DNA from: Acetobacter malorum
GTDB taxonomy: Bacteria > Pseudomonadota > Alphaproteobacteria > Acetobacterales > Acetobacteraceae
NCBI RefSeq assembly: GCF_002153605.1
Contig: NZ_JOPG01000018.1
Coordinates: 124,001-188,000 of the forward strand
Direction: 5' to 3'
Length of the DNA: 64,000 nt
The first letter of the stretch is position 1, and every line of letters begins with the position of its first letter. Of this stretch, positions 10,951-21,100 are shown in pieces. Made by a program: the position numbers and the translations under genes. Below the pieces are notes generated by a model. That model did no database searches. It was given only the letters and a program-made list of their open reading frames with translations, and was not told the origin of the DNA.

Positions 10951-12300
10951 ATGAGACGTCTTTTTGGGACAGATGGCATTCGCGGGACCGCAAACATCGC
11001 GCCTATGACAGTCGATATTGCTCAGAAACTGGGGCAGGCGGCGGGCCTGCATTTTACTCGCGGAGAACACCGGCACAGTGTTCTGCTGGGCAAGGATACC
11101 CGGCTTTCCGGCTATATGATTGAAAGCGCTCTTGTGGCTGGCTTTCTCTCCGCGGGGATGGATGTCACGCTGGTTGGTCCGCTGCCGACTCCCGCTATTG
11201 CCATGCTGACGCGCTCTCTGCGCGCTGATCTGGGCGTCATGATTTCCGCTTCGCATAACCCGTTTGGCGATAATGGTATCAAACTGTTTGGCCCGGATGG
11301 GTTCAAGCTGTCTGACCAGAACGAAATCGACATTGAAAATCTGATGATGGCGGACCTTACGGGCCGCCTTGCCACCCCGCGTGAAATTGGCCGGGCCTCC
11401 CGCCTGAACGATGCCGCGGGCCGGTATGTGGAAAGTGCCAAAGCCTCCTTCCCGCGCAAGTTGCGGCTGGATGGCATGAAAATTGTGATCGACTGCGCCA
11501 ATGGCTCCGCCTATCGCGTGGCTCCTACGGCTCTGTGGGAACTGGGTGCGGAGGTGATCCGCATTGGCTGCACGCCGGATGGTGTCAATATTAATGAGAA
11601 ATGTGGGTCCACCCACCCCGAGGCCTTGTGTCAGGCCGTTGTGCAGCACGGTGCCCACCTTGGGATTGCGCTGGATGGTGATGCAGACCGCGTTCTAATT
11701 GCAGATGAAACCGGACGCCTGATTGACGGAGACCAGATTCTGGCCCTCATCGCGCAGTCCTGGGCGCGGGAAGGGCGGCTGGTCGGCCAGTCTGTGGTGG
11801 CGACCGTGATGTCCAACATGGGTCTGGAACGCTTCCTGAACACACTGGATGTCGGGCTGGAGCGCACGGCTGTGGGTGACCGCTACGTGGTGGAACGGAT
11901 GCGGGAGCTTGGCAGTAATGTCGGCGGTGAGCAGTCTGGCCATATGGTGCTGACAGATTTTGCCACGACGGGAGATGGCCTGATTGCAGCCCTGCAGATT
12001 CTGGCGGTGCTGGTTGAAGATGGTCGTCCGGCCAGTGAAGTGTGTCGCCTTTTCAAACCCTTCCCGCAAAAGCTGAAAAACGTGCGCTTTAGCGGCACAT
12101 GTCCGCTGGATGCGGATGTAGTGCAGGCAAGGCAGAAAGATGTGGAGACGATGCTTGCTGGTCGTGGTCGCCTTGTGTTGCGCAAAAGCGGTACGGAGCC
12201 GCTGGTGCGTGTGATGGCAGAAGCTGAAGATGCGGCTCTGGTTGATGATGTTGTTAACCAGATGTGCGAAGCCCTTGAGGCCGTAAACGTCCCTGCGTAA
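10951..12300 (+). CDS. glmM: Phosphoglucosamine mutase GlmM
   Basis: GlmM interconverts glucosamine 6-phosphate and glucosamine 1-phosphate on the way to UDP-GlcNAc for peptidoglycan and LPS. The 449-residue protein starts [12 protein letters not shown], the family's typical N-terminus. The phosphoserine loop ISASHNP has its active serine at residue 101. The metal loop is [11 protein letters not shown] and the sugar-binding loop is GGEQSGH. The C-terminal phosphate-binding motif is [12 protein letters not shown]. The start is preceded by GACGAGG. It lies downstream of folP, a common proteobacterial ftsH-folP-glmM order. Confidence 0.97.
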   Translation: MRRLFGTDGIRGTANIAPMTVDIAQKLGQAAGLHFTRGEHRHSVLLGKDTRLSGYMIESALVAGFLSAGMDVTLVGPLPTPAIAMLTRSLRADLGVMISASHNPFGDNGIKLFGPDGFKLSDQNEIDIENLMMADLTGRLATPREIGRASRLNDAAGRYVESAKASFPRKLRLDGMKIVIDCANGSAYRVAPTALWELGAEVIRIGCTPDGVNINEKCGSTHPEALCQAVVQHGAHLGIALDGDADRVLIADETGRLIDGDQILALIAQSWAREGRLVGQSVVATVMSNMGLERFLNTLDVGLERTAVGDRYVVERMRELGSNVGGEQSGHMVLTDFATTGDGLIAALQILAVLVEDGRPASEVCRLFKPFPQKLKNVRFSGTCPLDADVVQARQKDVETMLAGRGRLVLRKSGTEPLVRVMAEAEDAALVDDVVNQMCEALEAVNVPA

Positions 12301-12316
12301 CGCGTTGGAGCGTCTG

Positions 12317-13144
12317 ATGAAACCTGACCAGAAAAACCCTGCGCGTATTCTTGCGATTGCCGGAAGTGATTCTGGTGGCGGTGCTGGAATTCAGGCCGAT
12401 ATCAAGACGATAACGGCGCTGGGTGGATACGCCATGACAGCCCTGACGGCTCTGACGGCACAAAATACGGAGGGGGTGCAGGCTATTTTGCCAGTGCCCC
12501 CGGAATTTTTGCGGCAGCAGATTCGCAGTGTGCTGGATGATCTGGGTGCTGATGCCATCAAGACCGGTATGCTGGGAGGCGCTGCGGAAATTCAGTGTGT
12601 CTGTAAAGAAATTTCCCTCTATCGCAACACGGTTTCTAATCTGCCTGTGGTGGTAGATCCTGTGATGGTTGCAAAAGGGGGTGCCAGTCTTCTGGCTGAT
12701 GAGGCTTTGTCCTGCCTGAAAACACAGCTTTTCCCGCTGGCAACGGTTCTGACGCCAAATTTGCCGGAGGCCGAGAAGCTGACGGGCATGGAGCTTTCGT
12801 CGGTAGAAGACATGCGCCGAGCTGCGCAGATTTTGCGGGAGATGAATGGGGCTGCCGTGCTGGTTAAAGGCGGCCATCTGGCAGGCGATCTGCTGATTGA
12901 TGTTTTGCTTGATGAGTGTGGGTTCACAGAATTTAGCGATACACGTATCGACACGCGGCACACGCATGGTACGGGGTGCACGCTGGCCAGCGCACTGGCC
13001 ACCGGGCTGGCGCAAAAACTCCCGCTGCGCCGGGCGGTTGAGCTGGCCCGTCTTTATGTGCGGCAAGCGATCCTGACAGCACCGGGGTTCGGAGCTGGGG
13101 CGGGGCCACTTTGGCATGCGCACAGATGGTATAAAACAACCTGA
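12317..13144 (+). CDS. thiD: Hydroxymethylpyrimidine/phosphomethylpyrimidine kinase ThiD
   Basis: ThiD phosphorylates HMP and HMP-phosphate for thiamine synthesis and is a ribokinase-fold enzyme. The ATG at 12317 follows a GGAG site; the frame also opens at a TTG 12 bases earlier. The 275-residue protein shows the N-terminal AGSDSGGGAGIQADIKT motif, the substrate-binding MTALTAQNT region, and the C-terminal anion hole HTHGTGCTLASALAT. It begins 16 bp after glmM, so it is probably cotranscribed. It converges on the response regulator gene with only 23 bp between stop codons. Confidence 0.95.
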   Translation: MKPDQKNPARILAIAGSDSGGGAGIQADIKTITALGGYAMTALTALTAQNTEGVQAILPVPPEFLRQQIRSVLDDLGADAIKTGMLGGAAEIQCVCKEISLYRNTVSNLPVVVDPVMVAKGGASLLADEALSCLKTQLFPLATVLTPNLPEAEKLTGMELSSVEDMRRAAQILREMNGAAVLVKGGHLAGDLLIDVLLDECGFTEFSDTRIDTRHTHGTGCTLASALATGLAQKLPLRRAVELARLYVRQAILTAPGFGAGAGPLWHAHRWYKTT

Positions 13145-13167
13145 TATTTTAGAGTGATTTAAAAAAA

Positions 13168-13929
13168 TTAGTCCCCGGCAGCCTGAAACTGTTGCTCTGG
13201 GATGGGGGCACGCATTGGGATTTCTGGCCTGGCAGGAAGGGAAAGAATTTTAGCCTCAGGGTCATTAAGGATATATCCTTTTCCCCAAACAGTAGAGATC
13301 AGGTGATCTGATGCCCCGGCAGCCTGAAGTTTTTTGCGAAGTTTACAGACAAAAACATCAATAATCTTCATATCTGGTTCATCACGACCTCCGTACAGGT
13401 GGTTCAGGAACGTTTCCTTGGTCTGAGCCACGCCTTTGCGCAGGACAAGAAGTTCAAGGATGGAAAATTCTTTGCATGTCAGATGTACTGGCTGGTCGTG
13501 AACCATCACAGTATGGCTGTTCAGATCCAGTTTGAGTTCAGCGACCTGAATGACTGGATGGGCAAACCCGCTGGAGCGGCGGAGGATGGCCTGAATCCGT
13601 GCGACAAGCTCTGCCGGGTCAAATGGTTTGGTCAGGTAATCATCTGCGCCCATGGAAAAAGCCCGGATTTTTGCTTCGGGCTGATCGAGTGACGAAAGAA
13701 TGATGACGGGTGTTGAAATTTTCAATAACCGCAGAGAATTAACAACATTATAGCCATCCATGTCCGGCAGATGCAGATCAATTACCGCGATGCCGTAATC
13801 ATAGTTTCGCAGCATCTCAATCGTATTCCGGCCAGAACGAGCCAGGTCTACTGAAAGACCTGCTTTCTTGAGGGTTGGTAAGAGCAGACGGGCTGACGTG
13901 GCTTTGTCTTCAGCAAACAGGATACGCAT
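13168..13929 (-). CDS. CtrA-like response regulator, OmpR/PhoB type
   Basis: A two-domain regulator of 253 residues. The receiver has the acidic pair E7-D8, the phospho-acceptor D51 within VIDLHLPDMDGYN, and the conserved Lys in DDYLTKPF. The winged-helix DNA-binding domain contains FLNHLYGGRDEPDMKIIDVF, very close to the recognition helix of CtrA, the alphaproteobacterial cell-cycle regulator. The receiver is much more diverged than CtrA orthologues usually are, and the C-terminus carries an extra Pro-rich tail of about 25 residues, so I read it as a CtrA paralogue rather than CtrA. No histidine kinase is adjacent. The ATG at 13929 is chosen because the canonical MRILFAED begins there. Confidence 0.85.
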   Translation of the reverse strand: MRILFAEDKATSARLLLPTLKKAGLSVDLARSGRNTIEMLRNYDYGIAVIDLHLPDMDGYNVVNSLRLLKISTPVIILSSLDQPEAKIRAFSMGADDYLTKPFDPAELVARIQAILRRSSGFAHPVIQVAELKLDLNSHTVMVHDQPVHLTCKEFSILELLVLRKGVAQTKETFLNHLYGGRDEPDMKIIDVFVCKLRKKLQAAGASDHLISTVWGKGYILNDPEAKILSLPARPEIPMRAPIPEQQFQAAGD

Positions 13930-13960
13930 TGGGTTCCCCTCACACAGAGCGCGGTACACC

Positions 13961-13975
13961 TTAAGGTTGTATTAA
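13961..13975. promoter_or_regulatory. CtrA-type operator TTAA-N7-TTAA
   Basis: TTAA at 13961-13964, seven bases, then TTAA at 13972-13975, a perfect match to the palindromic CtrA box spacing. It lies 32 bp upstream of the start codon of the CtrA-like gene, where it could mediate autoregulation or control by CtrA itself. Confidence 0.6.
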
Positions 13976-14450
13976 TTATCAATGAATCTATTTTTACGTG
14001 TTTTTTTTAGAAAGATAAACAGAGATTCATCTTATTTTGACTGGTTAGAGGTAAGGTATGCAACTGGAGCATGTTTTAGACACCATCCCATAAAAACAAT
14101 CATAGGTTGAGGTGACTAAGATGATTTCCTATTTTCTTACTCTGAAAGGGTAAATTTTTTATGAACATAAAACAAAAAGTGATTTACTCAGAGAATTAAC
14201 ATAATTATTTCGTGTTTATTAAATAAATATTATAAACAAAAATAAGAAAATAAACGGGTTGTTTAAAGTGATGGAATAAATCAATTTTATTAAATTTGGT
14301 GAAAGATATGTATTTTATAAGTATAATATGAATTAAAAAATGCATCCCTGACGTATAGAGTATACGTCTGCTCACGTTCCCCTGTTAGCGGCCTTTTCGC
14401 GTTCGTCGTAATATGTGAGGAGGAGAAAAGCAGTTCGTGCTGGGGGCGGG
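13976..14450. other. AT-rich intergenic region upstream of tsaE and the regulator
   Basis: Roughly 475 bp of strongly AT-rich DNA, most marked at 14150-14340, unlike anything else in the window. It separates two divergent genes. I see no credible open frame in it. It may hold promoters for both genes or be a remnant or protein-binding region. A GAGGAGG just before 14430 lies near, but not at ideal spacing from, the tsaE start. Confidence 0.6.
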
Positions 14451-14921
14451 ATGACAGACACACAGATGGTTCTGAAAAATGAGCAGGCAACAGAGCAACT
14501 GGCCCGTGCGCTGGCCGCTTTGGCGCAACCGGGGGACGCGCTTTTGCTGACAGGCCCACTAGGCGCCGGAAAAAGCGTTTTTGCCCGCGCTTTCCTGCGC
14601 TGTTTTTGTGGGGATGACGCTCTGGAAGTGCCAAGTCCTACTTATACACTTGTACAAACCTATCAGGCGCCGGCCTGTGCCGTCTCGCATTTTGACCTCT
14701 GGCGTCTGGGAGGCCCGGATGAGTTGGAAGAGCTGGGCTGGGAGGATGCGCGGGAAGGCGTGGTTCTGGTGGAATGGCCTGAGCGTCTGGAAGATTTAAC
14801 GCCGACAGAGGCCCTGCATGTTGGGTTTACAGTTGGGCCTGATGGGGTGCGCACGGTACACCTGCATGGTTGGAGCGACAGGGTGAATGGCGTCGCTCTC
14901 TCTGCCAGCCTTCCGGCCTGA
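14451..14921 (+). CDS. tsaE: tRNA threonylcarbamoyladenosine ATPase subunit TsaE
   Basis: TsaE is the ATPase that, with TsaB and TsaD, completes the t6A37 modification of ANN-decoding tRNAs. The ATG at 14451 gives 156 residues. Walker A GPLGAGKS lies near residues 37-44. The SPTYTLVQTY stretch is the family signature, and HFDLWRL is the Walker B region. The frame continues upstream to 14415, but that extension is Arg-rich and lacks a ribosome site. addB begins 11 bp after the stop. Confidence 0.95.
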   Translation: MTDTQMVLKNEQATEQLARALAALAQPGDALLLTGPLGAGKSVFARAFLRCFCGDDALEVPSPTYTLVQTYQAPACAVSHFDLWRLGGPDELEELGWEDAREGVVLVEWPERLEDLTPTEALHVGFTVGPDGVRTVHLHGWSDRVNGVALSASLPA

Positions 14922-14932
14922 AGGGTTTGACC

Positions 14933-17900
14933 ATGAGTCTTGCGACAATCCCGGCGCATCTGCCGTTTCTCGATCAACTTGCTGCGCGCTGGCTTCAGGC
15001 TGCGGGGCATGACCCGGAGGCCGTGGGAGAAGGGACGATTATTCTGCCCGGTCGACGTGCGGCTCGTGGTCTGACAGAAGCATTCCTGCGGCAGATGGAT
15101 GGCCGCGCCATGTTGCTGCCGCGTATTTTGCCCATCAGCGCGCTGGATGAAGCTGAACTGGGTCTGTCTTCCGGCCTGGGAGGAACCGCCGGGTTTGACC
15201 TGCCTCCTGCCGTGGCTGGTATGACGCGCCTTGCGGTACTGACGCGCCTAGTGTTGCAGGCGGAAGGGGCATTTGGCACCCGGCCAACGCTGGATCAGGC
15301 CTGGCCTTTGGCCAAAGCGCTGGCTGATCTGATGGATGAGGCAGAATGGGCGGATGTCGATCTGGCTACACGTTTGCCGGAAGCCGTTCAGGAAAATTTT
15401 GCGGAACACTGGCAGGTTATCCTGAAGTTTCTGGAAATCGTGACGCGCGCCTGGCCAGAATGGCTGGCGAGTCAGCAAGTGATGAATCCGGTCGCTCGTC
15501 AGGTCACGCTGCTCCGTGCGCAGGCGGGACTTTGGCAGGAACAGGCGACGCAGGGAGATAAAACACCAGTCTGGGCAGCTGGGTTTACAAATATCATGCC
15601 AGCAACGGCGGAAGCTTTGTGGGCAGTGATGGCCTGTCCGGGTGGTCGTGTGATTCTGCCCGGTCTGGATCTGGAGATGCCGGAAGAGACGTTTGTGCAG
15701 TTGCCGGATAGTCATCCGCAGGCAGGGTTAAGTCATCTTCTGGCCGCGCTGGATGTCGTGCGGGCCGATGTTGCACTCTGGGATGCTGAAGGAGGCTTCC
15801 CGGAACGGGCGCAGGTGCTCTCCCGTGCATTGCTGCCGGCATCGGCTTTGGAGGACTGGGCGAAGTCTGGCCCGGTCAATCTGGCGCATGTTACCCGGCT
15901 TGACGCAGCGGACCAGCAGGAAGAAGCTGTGGCTATTGCCATGATTTTGCGCAATGTGGTGGAAACACCCGGTAAGCGGGTAGCGCTTGTCACGCCGGAT
16001 CGCGCCCTTGCTGCTCGCGTTGCGACGGAACTGTCCCGCTGGGGCGTGCTGGCGGATGATAGTGCTGGTGCTTCTTTAATTGAAACACCCGGTGCGGTGC
16101 TGCTGCGGCTTGTGGCGCAGATGATCGAGAACCGGTTTTCTCCGGTTTCTGTTTTATCTGTTTTGAAACATCCTTTGGTGGCGTGTGGTCTTTCCATGGG
16201 GGTGTGCCGTGCTTCAGCGCGTCTGTTGGAACGGATCGTGTTGCGCGGGCCGGCTCCTCCGCCCGGGTTTGCAGCTTTGCGGGCCGCAGTGACGGCTGTT
16301 TTGAAAGAGCACGAAAAGGATGAGCGCGCCTCAGCGCGCGCAGAGGGCGGGGCAGAAGCAGACCGGCCTTACGGGCCGGAGCCTCTGGAAACCTTTATGG
16401 ACCGTCTGGCTTTTTGTCTGGAGCCAATTTTACCGTGGGATGGCTGGACTGCTAGTGTAAGCGACGGAGTGCCGGCGGATGATCCGGGGCTGGAAGCGTA
16501 TGCAGACCCGGAAGAGAGGACGACTGAGGCGCAGACAGGGCCAGAGGGCGAGACGCCAGATTTCAGCCACCGGGGACCCGTGCCAGATTTATTGGCCTCC
16601 CTGATTGAGGCTGTTGAGCGGCTTGTCAAAACTGAAGAGGAGGACGCGGCAAAACGGCTATGGAGCGGGGAAGAAGGGAACGCGCTGGCGGGGCGTCTGA
16701 CTGAATTGATGATGGCGTCTGATGTTCTTCCCCCTCAGCCGCCTGCAGTGTTGGACGGACTGTTAAGCGCTGTGCTGGCGGAAGACCGTGTGGCCGTGCG
16801 GCGTGGCGTGGAGCATGCCGCCTTGCATCCGCGTGTGTTAATCTGGGGTTTGTTCGAGGCTCGCTTGCAGACGGCGGATGTGGTTGTGCTGGGTGGACTT
16901 GCCGAAAATATCTGGCCCCCGGCGGCAGATGCCGGACCGTGGATGAGCCGCCCGATGCGCCAGCGTGTTGGTCTGCCCTCGCCAGAACAGGGAGTAGGGC
17001 AGGCTGCGCATGACTTTTTTGCCAGCGCGGCTGCGGCAGGGGAGGTAGTGTTGTCCTGCCCGCGTCGGCGGGACGGCGCACCCGTGGTGCCTGCCCGCTG
17101 GATTTCCCGGCTGGATGCGTTTTTATCCGGGCGTGGCCTGACGGTTCCGCCTCATTCGGCGCTGGAATGGTTGCAGGTGTTGGATCGGCCAGATGGCCCC
17201 GCGCAGCCTGTTGCTCCGCCTCGTCCTACGCCGCCTGTTGCTTTGCGTCCTCGCCGCTTAAGTGTGACTGAAATCGAAACATGGATGCGTGATCCATACG
17301 CCATTTATGCGCGCCATGTTTTGAAGCTTCAGCCGTTACCGGAACTGGAAGAAGCAGCTGATGCCTCGGATTATGGGATGATTGTGCATGAGGCGCTGGA
17401 GGACTGGTTCCGCACGCATGGCACAACATGGCCCCCGCAGGCGGAAGCTGGGTTGCAGGAGGCTTTCCGGAAAGCCTTAATCAAACACACGTTGCGTCCG
17501 GCGTTGCAGGCATGGTGGGAGCCACGGCTGATGCGCATTGCCTCATGGGTCGCGCATGCTGAATCCGCTTTGCGGGAGGAGACGGGAACGCCTGCGGTCA
17601 TACGCACGGAGTCTCGTGGGCAAGTGGATATTCTGGATGCGCCGCAGGGCGCGTTCCGGCTGGTCGGGCGGGCCGACCGGATTGATTATGATGCGGAAGG
17701 CCGCGTAATTGTGCGGGATTACAAAACCGGTACGCTGCCGTCTGTGCGGGATGTCCGGTCCGGCTGGAGTCCTCAATTGCCCCTGGAAGCGGCAATGATT
17801 TTGCGAGGTGGCTTTTCCGGTTTGCCCGGGACAGCGGATATTGCCGGGCTGGTGTACTGGCGACTGACCGGGGGCGCTGACCCTGGCGAGGAAGTCGCGA

Positions 17901-18103
17901 TCAAGCCGGAAGGGGACGTGTCTCTCACCGCCCTGGCGGAGCAGACATGGCAAAGCCTGCGGGAGCGCATCTGTGCGTATGACACCCCGGACCAGCCCTA
18001 TCTCTCGCATCCGCATCCTGGTCGGGAACCGCGTTTTGCGGATTATGCGCGTCTGGCCCGTGTGCCGGAATGGAACACGGCACGGGTGGAGGATGAGGCA
18101 TGA
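14933..18103 (+). CDS. addB: Double-strand break repair nuclease subunit AddB
   Basis: AddB partners AddA in the alphaproteobacterial/Gram-positive counterpart of RecBCD, resecting broken DNA ends. The ATG at 14933 gives 1056 residues; an upstream in-frame start overlaps tsaE and is less likely. The N-terminal helicase-like domain is inactive as in the family (GRRAARGL in place of a true P-loop). The C-terminal PD-(D/E)XK nuclease has HEALEDW, GRADRID and RDYKTG (D929, K931). The position usually CPY in iron-sulfur AddB is DPY here (about residue 786), so no Fe-S cluster is expected. It overlaps addA by 4 bp (ATGA). Confidence 0.93.
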   Translation: MSLATIPAHLPFLDQLAARWLQAAGHDPEAVGEGTIILPGRRAARGLTEAFLRQMDGRAMLLPRILPISALDEAELGLSSGLGGTAGFDLPPAVAGMTRLAVLTRLVLQAEGAFGTRPTLDQAWPLAKALADLMDEAEWADVDLATRLPEAVQENFAEHWQVILKFLEIVTRAWPEWLASQQVMNPVARQVTLLRAQAGLWQEQATQGDKTPVWAAGFTNIMPATAEALWAVMACPGGRVILPGLDLEMPEETFVQLPDSHPQAGLSHLLAALDVVRADVALWDAEGGFPERAQVLSRALLPASALEDWAKSGPVNLAHVTRLDAADQQEEAVAIAMILRNVVETPGKRVALVTPDRALAARVATELSRWGVLADDSAGASLIETPGAVLLRLVAQMIENRFSPVSVLSVLKHPLVACGLSMGVCRASARLLERIVLRGPAPPPGFAALRAAVTAVLKEHEKDERASARAEGGAEADRPYGPEPLETFMDRLAFCLEPILPWDGWTASVSDGVPADDPGLEAYADPEERTTEAQTGPEGETPDFSHRGPVPDLLASLIEAVERLVKTEEEDAAKRLWSGEEGNALAGRLTELMMASDVLPPQPPAVLDGLLSAVLAEDRVAVRRGVEHAALHPRVLIWGLFEARLQTADVVVLGGLAENIWPPAADAGPWMSRPMRQRVGLPSPEQGVGQAAHDFFASAAAAGEVVLSCPRRRDGAPVVPARWISRLDAFLSGRGLTVPPHSALEWLQVLDRPDGPAQPVAPPRPTPPVALRPRRLSVTEIETWMRDPYAIYARHVLKLQPLPELEEAADASDYGMIVHEALEDWFRTHGTTWPPQAEAGLQEAFRKALIKHTLRPALQAWWEPRLMRIASWVAHAESALREETGTPAVIRTESRGQVDILDAPQGAFRLVGRADRIDYDAEGRVIVRDYKTGTLPSVRDVRSGWSPQLPLEAAMILRGGFSGLPGTADIAGLVYWRLTGGADPGEEVAIKPEGDVSLTALAEQTWQSLRERICAYDTPDQPYLSHPHPGREPRFADYARLARVPEWNTARVEDEA

Positions 18104-21100
18104 GTAGTATTAAAACCATGATAAAAAATCCTGCGTTTTCTGAAGCGATTGATCAGGCCAACCGCCAGCAGGCTCTGGCGTCTGACCCGACAGCGTCTGT
18201 ATTTGTCTCGGCTTCTGCAGGGAGTGGTAAAACCAAACTGCTGATTGACCGCCTGCTGCGGCTGATGCTTCCTCGTCTTAATCCCGCAGGCGGAGATGTG
18301 CTTCCGGGCAGTCCTCCGGCCCGGATTTTGTGTCTGACCTTTACCAAGGCGGCTGCGGCGGAAATGGCAATCCGGCTCCAGACGCGCCTTGGCCGCTGGG
18401 TGACGTTGCCGGATGACGCACTGAACAAGGAATTGCAGGGGTTATCTGTTCCTTGCACTGTAGAAACCCGCAAGCGGGCTCGGGCTTTGTTTGCAGAAGT
18501 GCTGGATCTGCCGGGAGGGATGCGCATCGGCACTATTCACGCCTTTTGTCAGTCACTGCTGCGGCGCTTCCCGCTGGAAGCGGCCATGAACCCGCATTTT
18601 ACCGTGATGGAAGAAACCGATGCCACACTGGCCTTGCAGGGCTGTGTGGAAACGGTGTTGGGCAATAGCCCGACAGAGAGTATCGCGCCTCTGGCCGGAC
18701 AGATCAGCCTTGGGGATTTTGTTAATCTGGTCGGCGCCCTCCGGCATGATTCACGGGCGGAAGCTATTCGGGAGCGCGTGCTTAAACTGCCAGCTTTGCT
18801 GCCAACTCTTCTCTGCCGCGTGCTAGGGCTGCCGCAAGGGGCGTTAAAGGGGAGTGATGCCGCGCAAATTCGTGACGCCTGCACGGATTTTCCGGGTGAG
18901 GAGCGTTTGCGTGCGCATATTCCCACATTGGTGGAAAAAGGCACAGAGGCCGTTAAAGCAACGGCCTATCGTCTTTTGGACTGGCTGGCGTTACCGCCGC
19001 CAGAACGGGCTGCGCAATGGGATGAGTGGCGGAACGCTCTGCTCACAAAGGATGGAAAACCGCGCAAACGGGGTTTGATTACCACAAAACTTGCGAATGA
19101 TTATGCCGATCTGGCGACGGCTCTTGAGCGCGAAGCCGCACGGATTCTGGAGGTGGAAGAAGCCTTACGGGCCAGACGGCTGGCACGGCTTGGTCTGGCG
19201 CTGCTGAAAACGGCGGCTCCGGTTGCGGCTTTGTATGACATCCGCAAAAGTCAGCGTGGCCTTGTGGAGTATGATGATCTTATCCGCCGGACACTCGGCC
19301 TTTTGCAACAACCGGGTGCGGCTTGGGTGCTGTATAAACTGGATGGCGGGATTGACCACCTGCTGCTGGATGAGGTGCAGGATACGTCACGCGAACAATG
19401 GCGCATTGCGGGTGACCTGACGGCAGAGTTTTTTGCTGGAGAAGGTACGCATACGCAGGAGCAAGGCCCACGTACCGTCTTTGCTGTGGGCGATTATAAA
19501 CAGTCTATCTACGGTTTTCAGGGGGCTGATCCGGAATCTTTTCGTCTGTGGCGTCGGGAATTCAAAAACCGCGCGGCTTTTGCCTCTCTGCCGTGGCAGG
19601 AACCGGACCTGACCGTGTCTTTCCGCTCTACTGCTCCCGTTCTGGCGCTGGTCGATGCGGTATTTTCCGTGCCGGATGCCGCGCGAGGTGTGGCGGAAGA
19701 AGATGGCCGGGCTATGCGACACCTTACGGCCCGTCCGGGTGAAGGGGGGCGCGTGGAACTGTGGCCTCTGGCGGAGGCGCAAACGAATGAGGAAGACGCC
19801 CTCAGCCCGTGGGAGCCTCCCACGGCCAACACCACGCGCCAGAACCCGCAGCAGAAATTAGCTGATACACTCGCACGTTTTATCGCGCGGCAAATCAGCA
19901 CACCGCCGGAAGAGGGCGTAGCGCCGTTAACGCCGGGAGATGTGCTGGTGCTGGTGCCGCGTCGGTCCTCGTTTGTCACGGCGCTAATTCGCGCTCTGAA
20001 AACAGAAAATGTGCCGGTGGCGACTCTGGTGCGTACAGGGCTGGCCGATCAGCTTGCTGTGCAGGACCTCATGGCGTTGTGCGGCGCGCTGCTGCTGCCG
20101 CAGGATGATCTGACATTGGCCTGTGTGCTGACGTCGCCTCTGGGTGGTCTCTCGGATGAGAGCCTGATGGTGCTGGCGACCGGGCGTGGCAAGGCAGAGC
20201 CGCTCTGGTCCGCCTTGCGGGAGCATCATGCGGAGCGTCCAGACTGGACGGTGGCCTGGCAGATGCTGGATGGCCTGTTCCGGCGGGTCGACTACCTGAC
20301 GCCGCATGAGCTGTTGTCCGAGGCTCTGGGCCGGTCTGGTGGTCGCGCGCGGCTGCGGGCGCGTCTGGGGCCGGAGGCTGCCGAGTCGATTGATGAACTG
20401 CTTTCAGCGGCTTTGCGCTATCAGGATATGCATCCGCCCTCTCTGCAGGGCTTTCTGCACTGGTTGCGTAATTCCGAAGAAACAGTGAAGCGCGAGGCCG
20501 AAGCCGGAGGCGATGCGGTGCGCGTCATGACCGCGCATGGGGCCAAGGGGTTGCAGGCCCGTCTGGTCATTCTGCCCGACACGGTGGGGACACCCCGGTT
20601 CGAGGATCGTCTTTTCTGGGTGAAGGACGAGCCAACCGGGCTGGACGTGCCGCTTTATGTGCCACGCGGTGCGCTGGCCGTGAGTGTGACGCAAAAACTG
20701 CGGGCGGCCATGCAGGCCAGCGCGATCGAGGAATATAATCGTCTGCTCTATGTGGCGCTGACCCGGGCTGCGGAGCGTCTGGTCGTCTGCGGCTGGAAGC
20801 CGGGGCGCGTGGTGCCACCGGAAAGCTGGTATGAGCGGTGCCGGAAGGGGTTTGAAGTCGTTGGCGCAGTCCCGCAGGAGTGGGATGCTGGTGGCTGGAC
20901 GGGCGAAATGCTGGTGCTGGAGGAAAAGCGCCAGCGGCATGGTCCGCAAGAAGGCCAGAAAGATCAGTCGGCCAGTTCGCGACCTGTTGCAGTCGCTCCA
21001 CCTGCTCTGCCCGCATGGCTGGGGCATGCCCCGACATGGCAGGGCAGGCCGCCGGTGCCGGATGCGCCGCTGGCCCGGCCTCTCGCGCCCAGCCGCCCGG

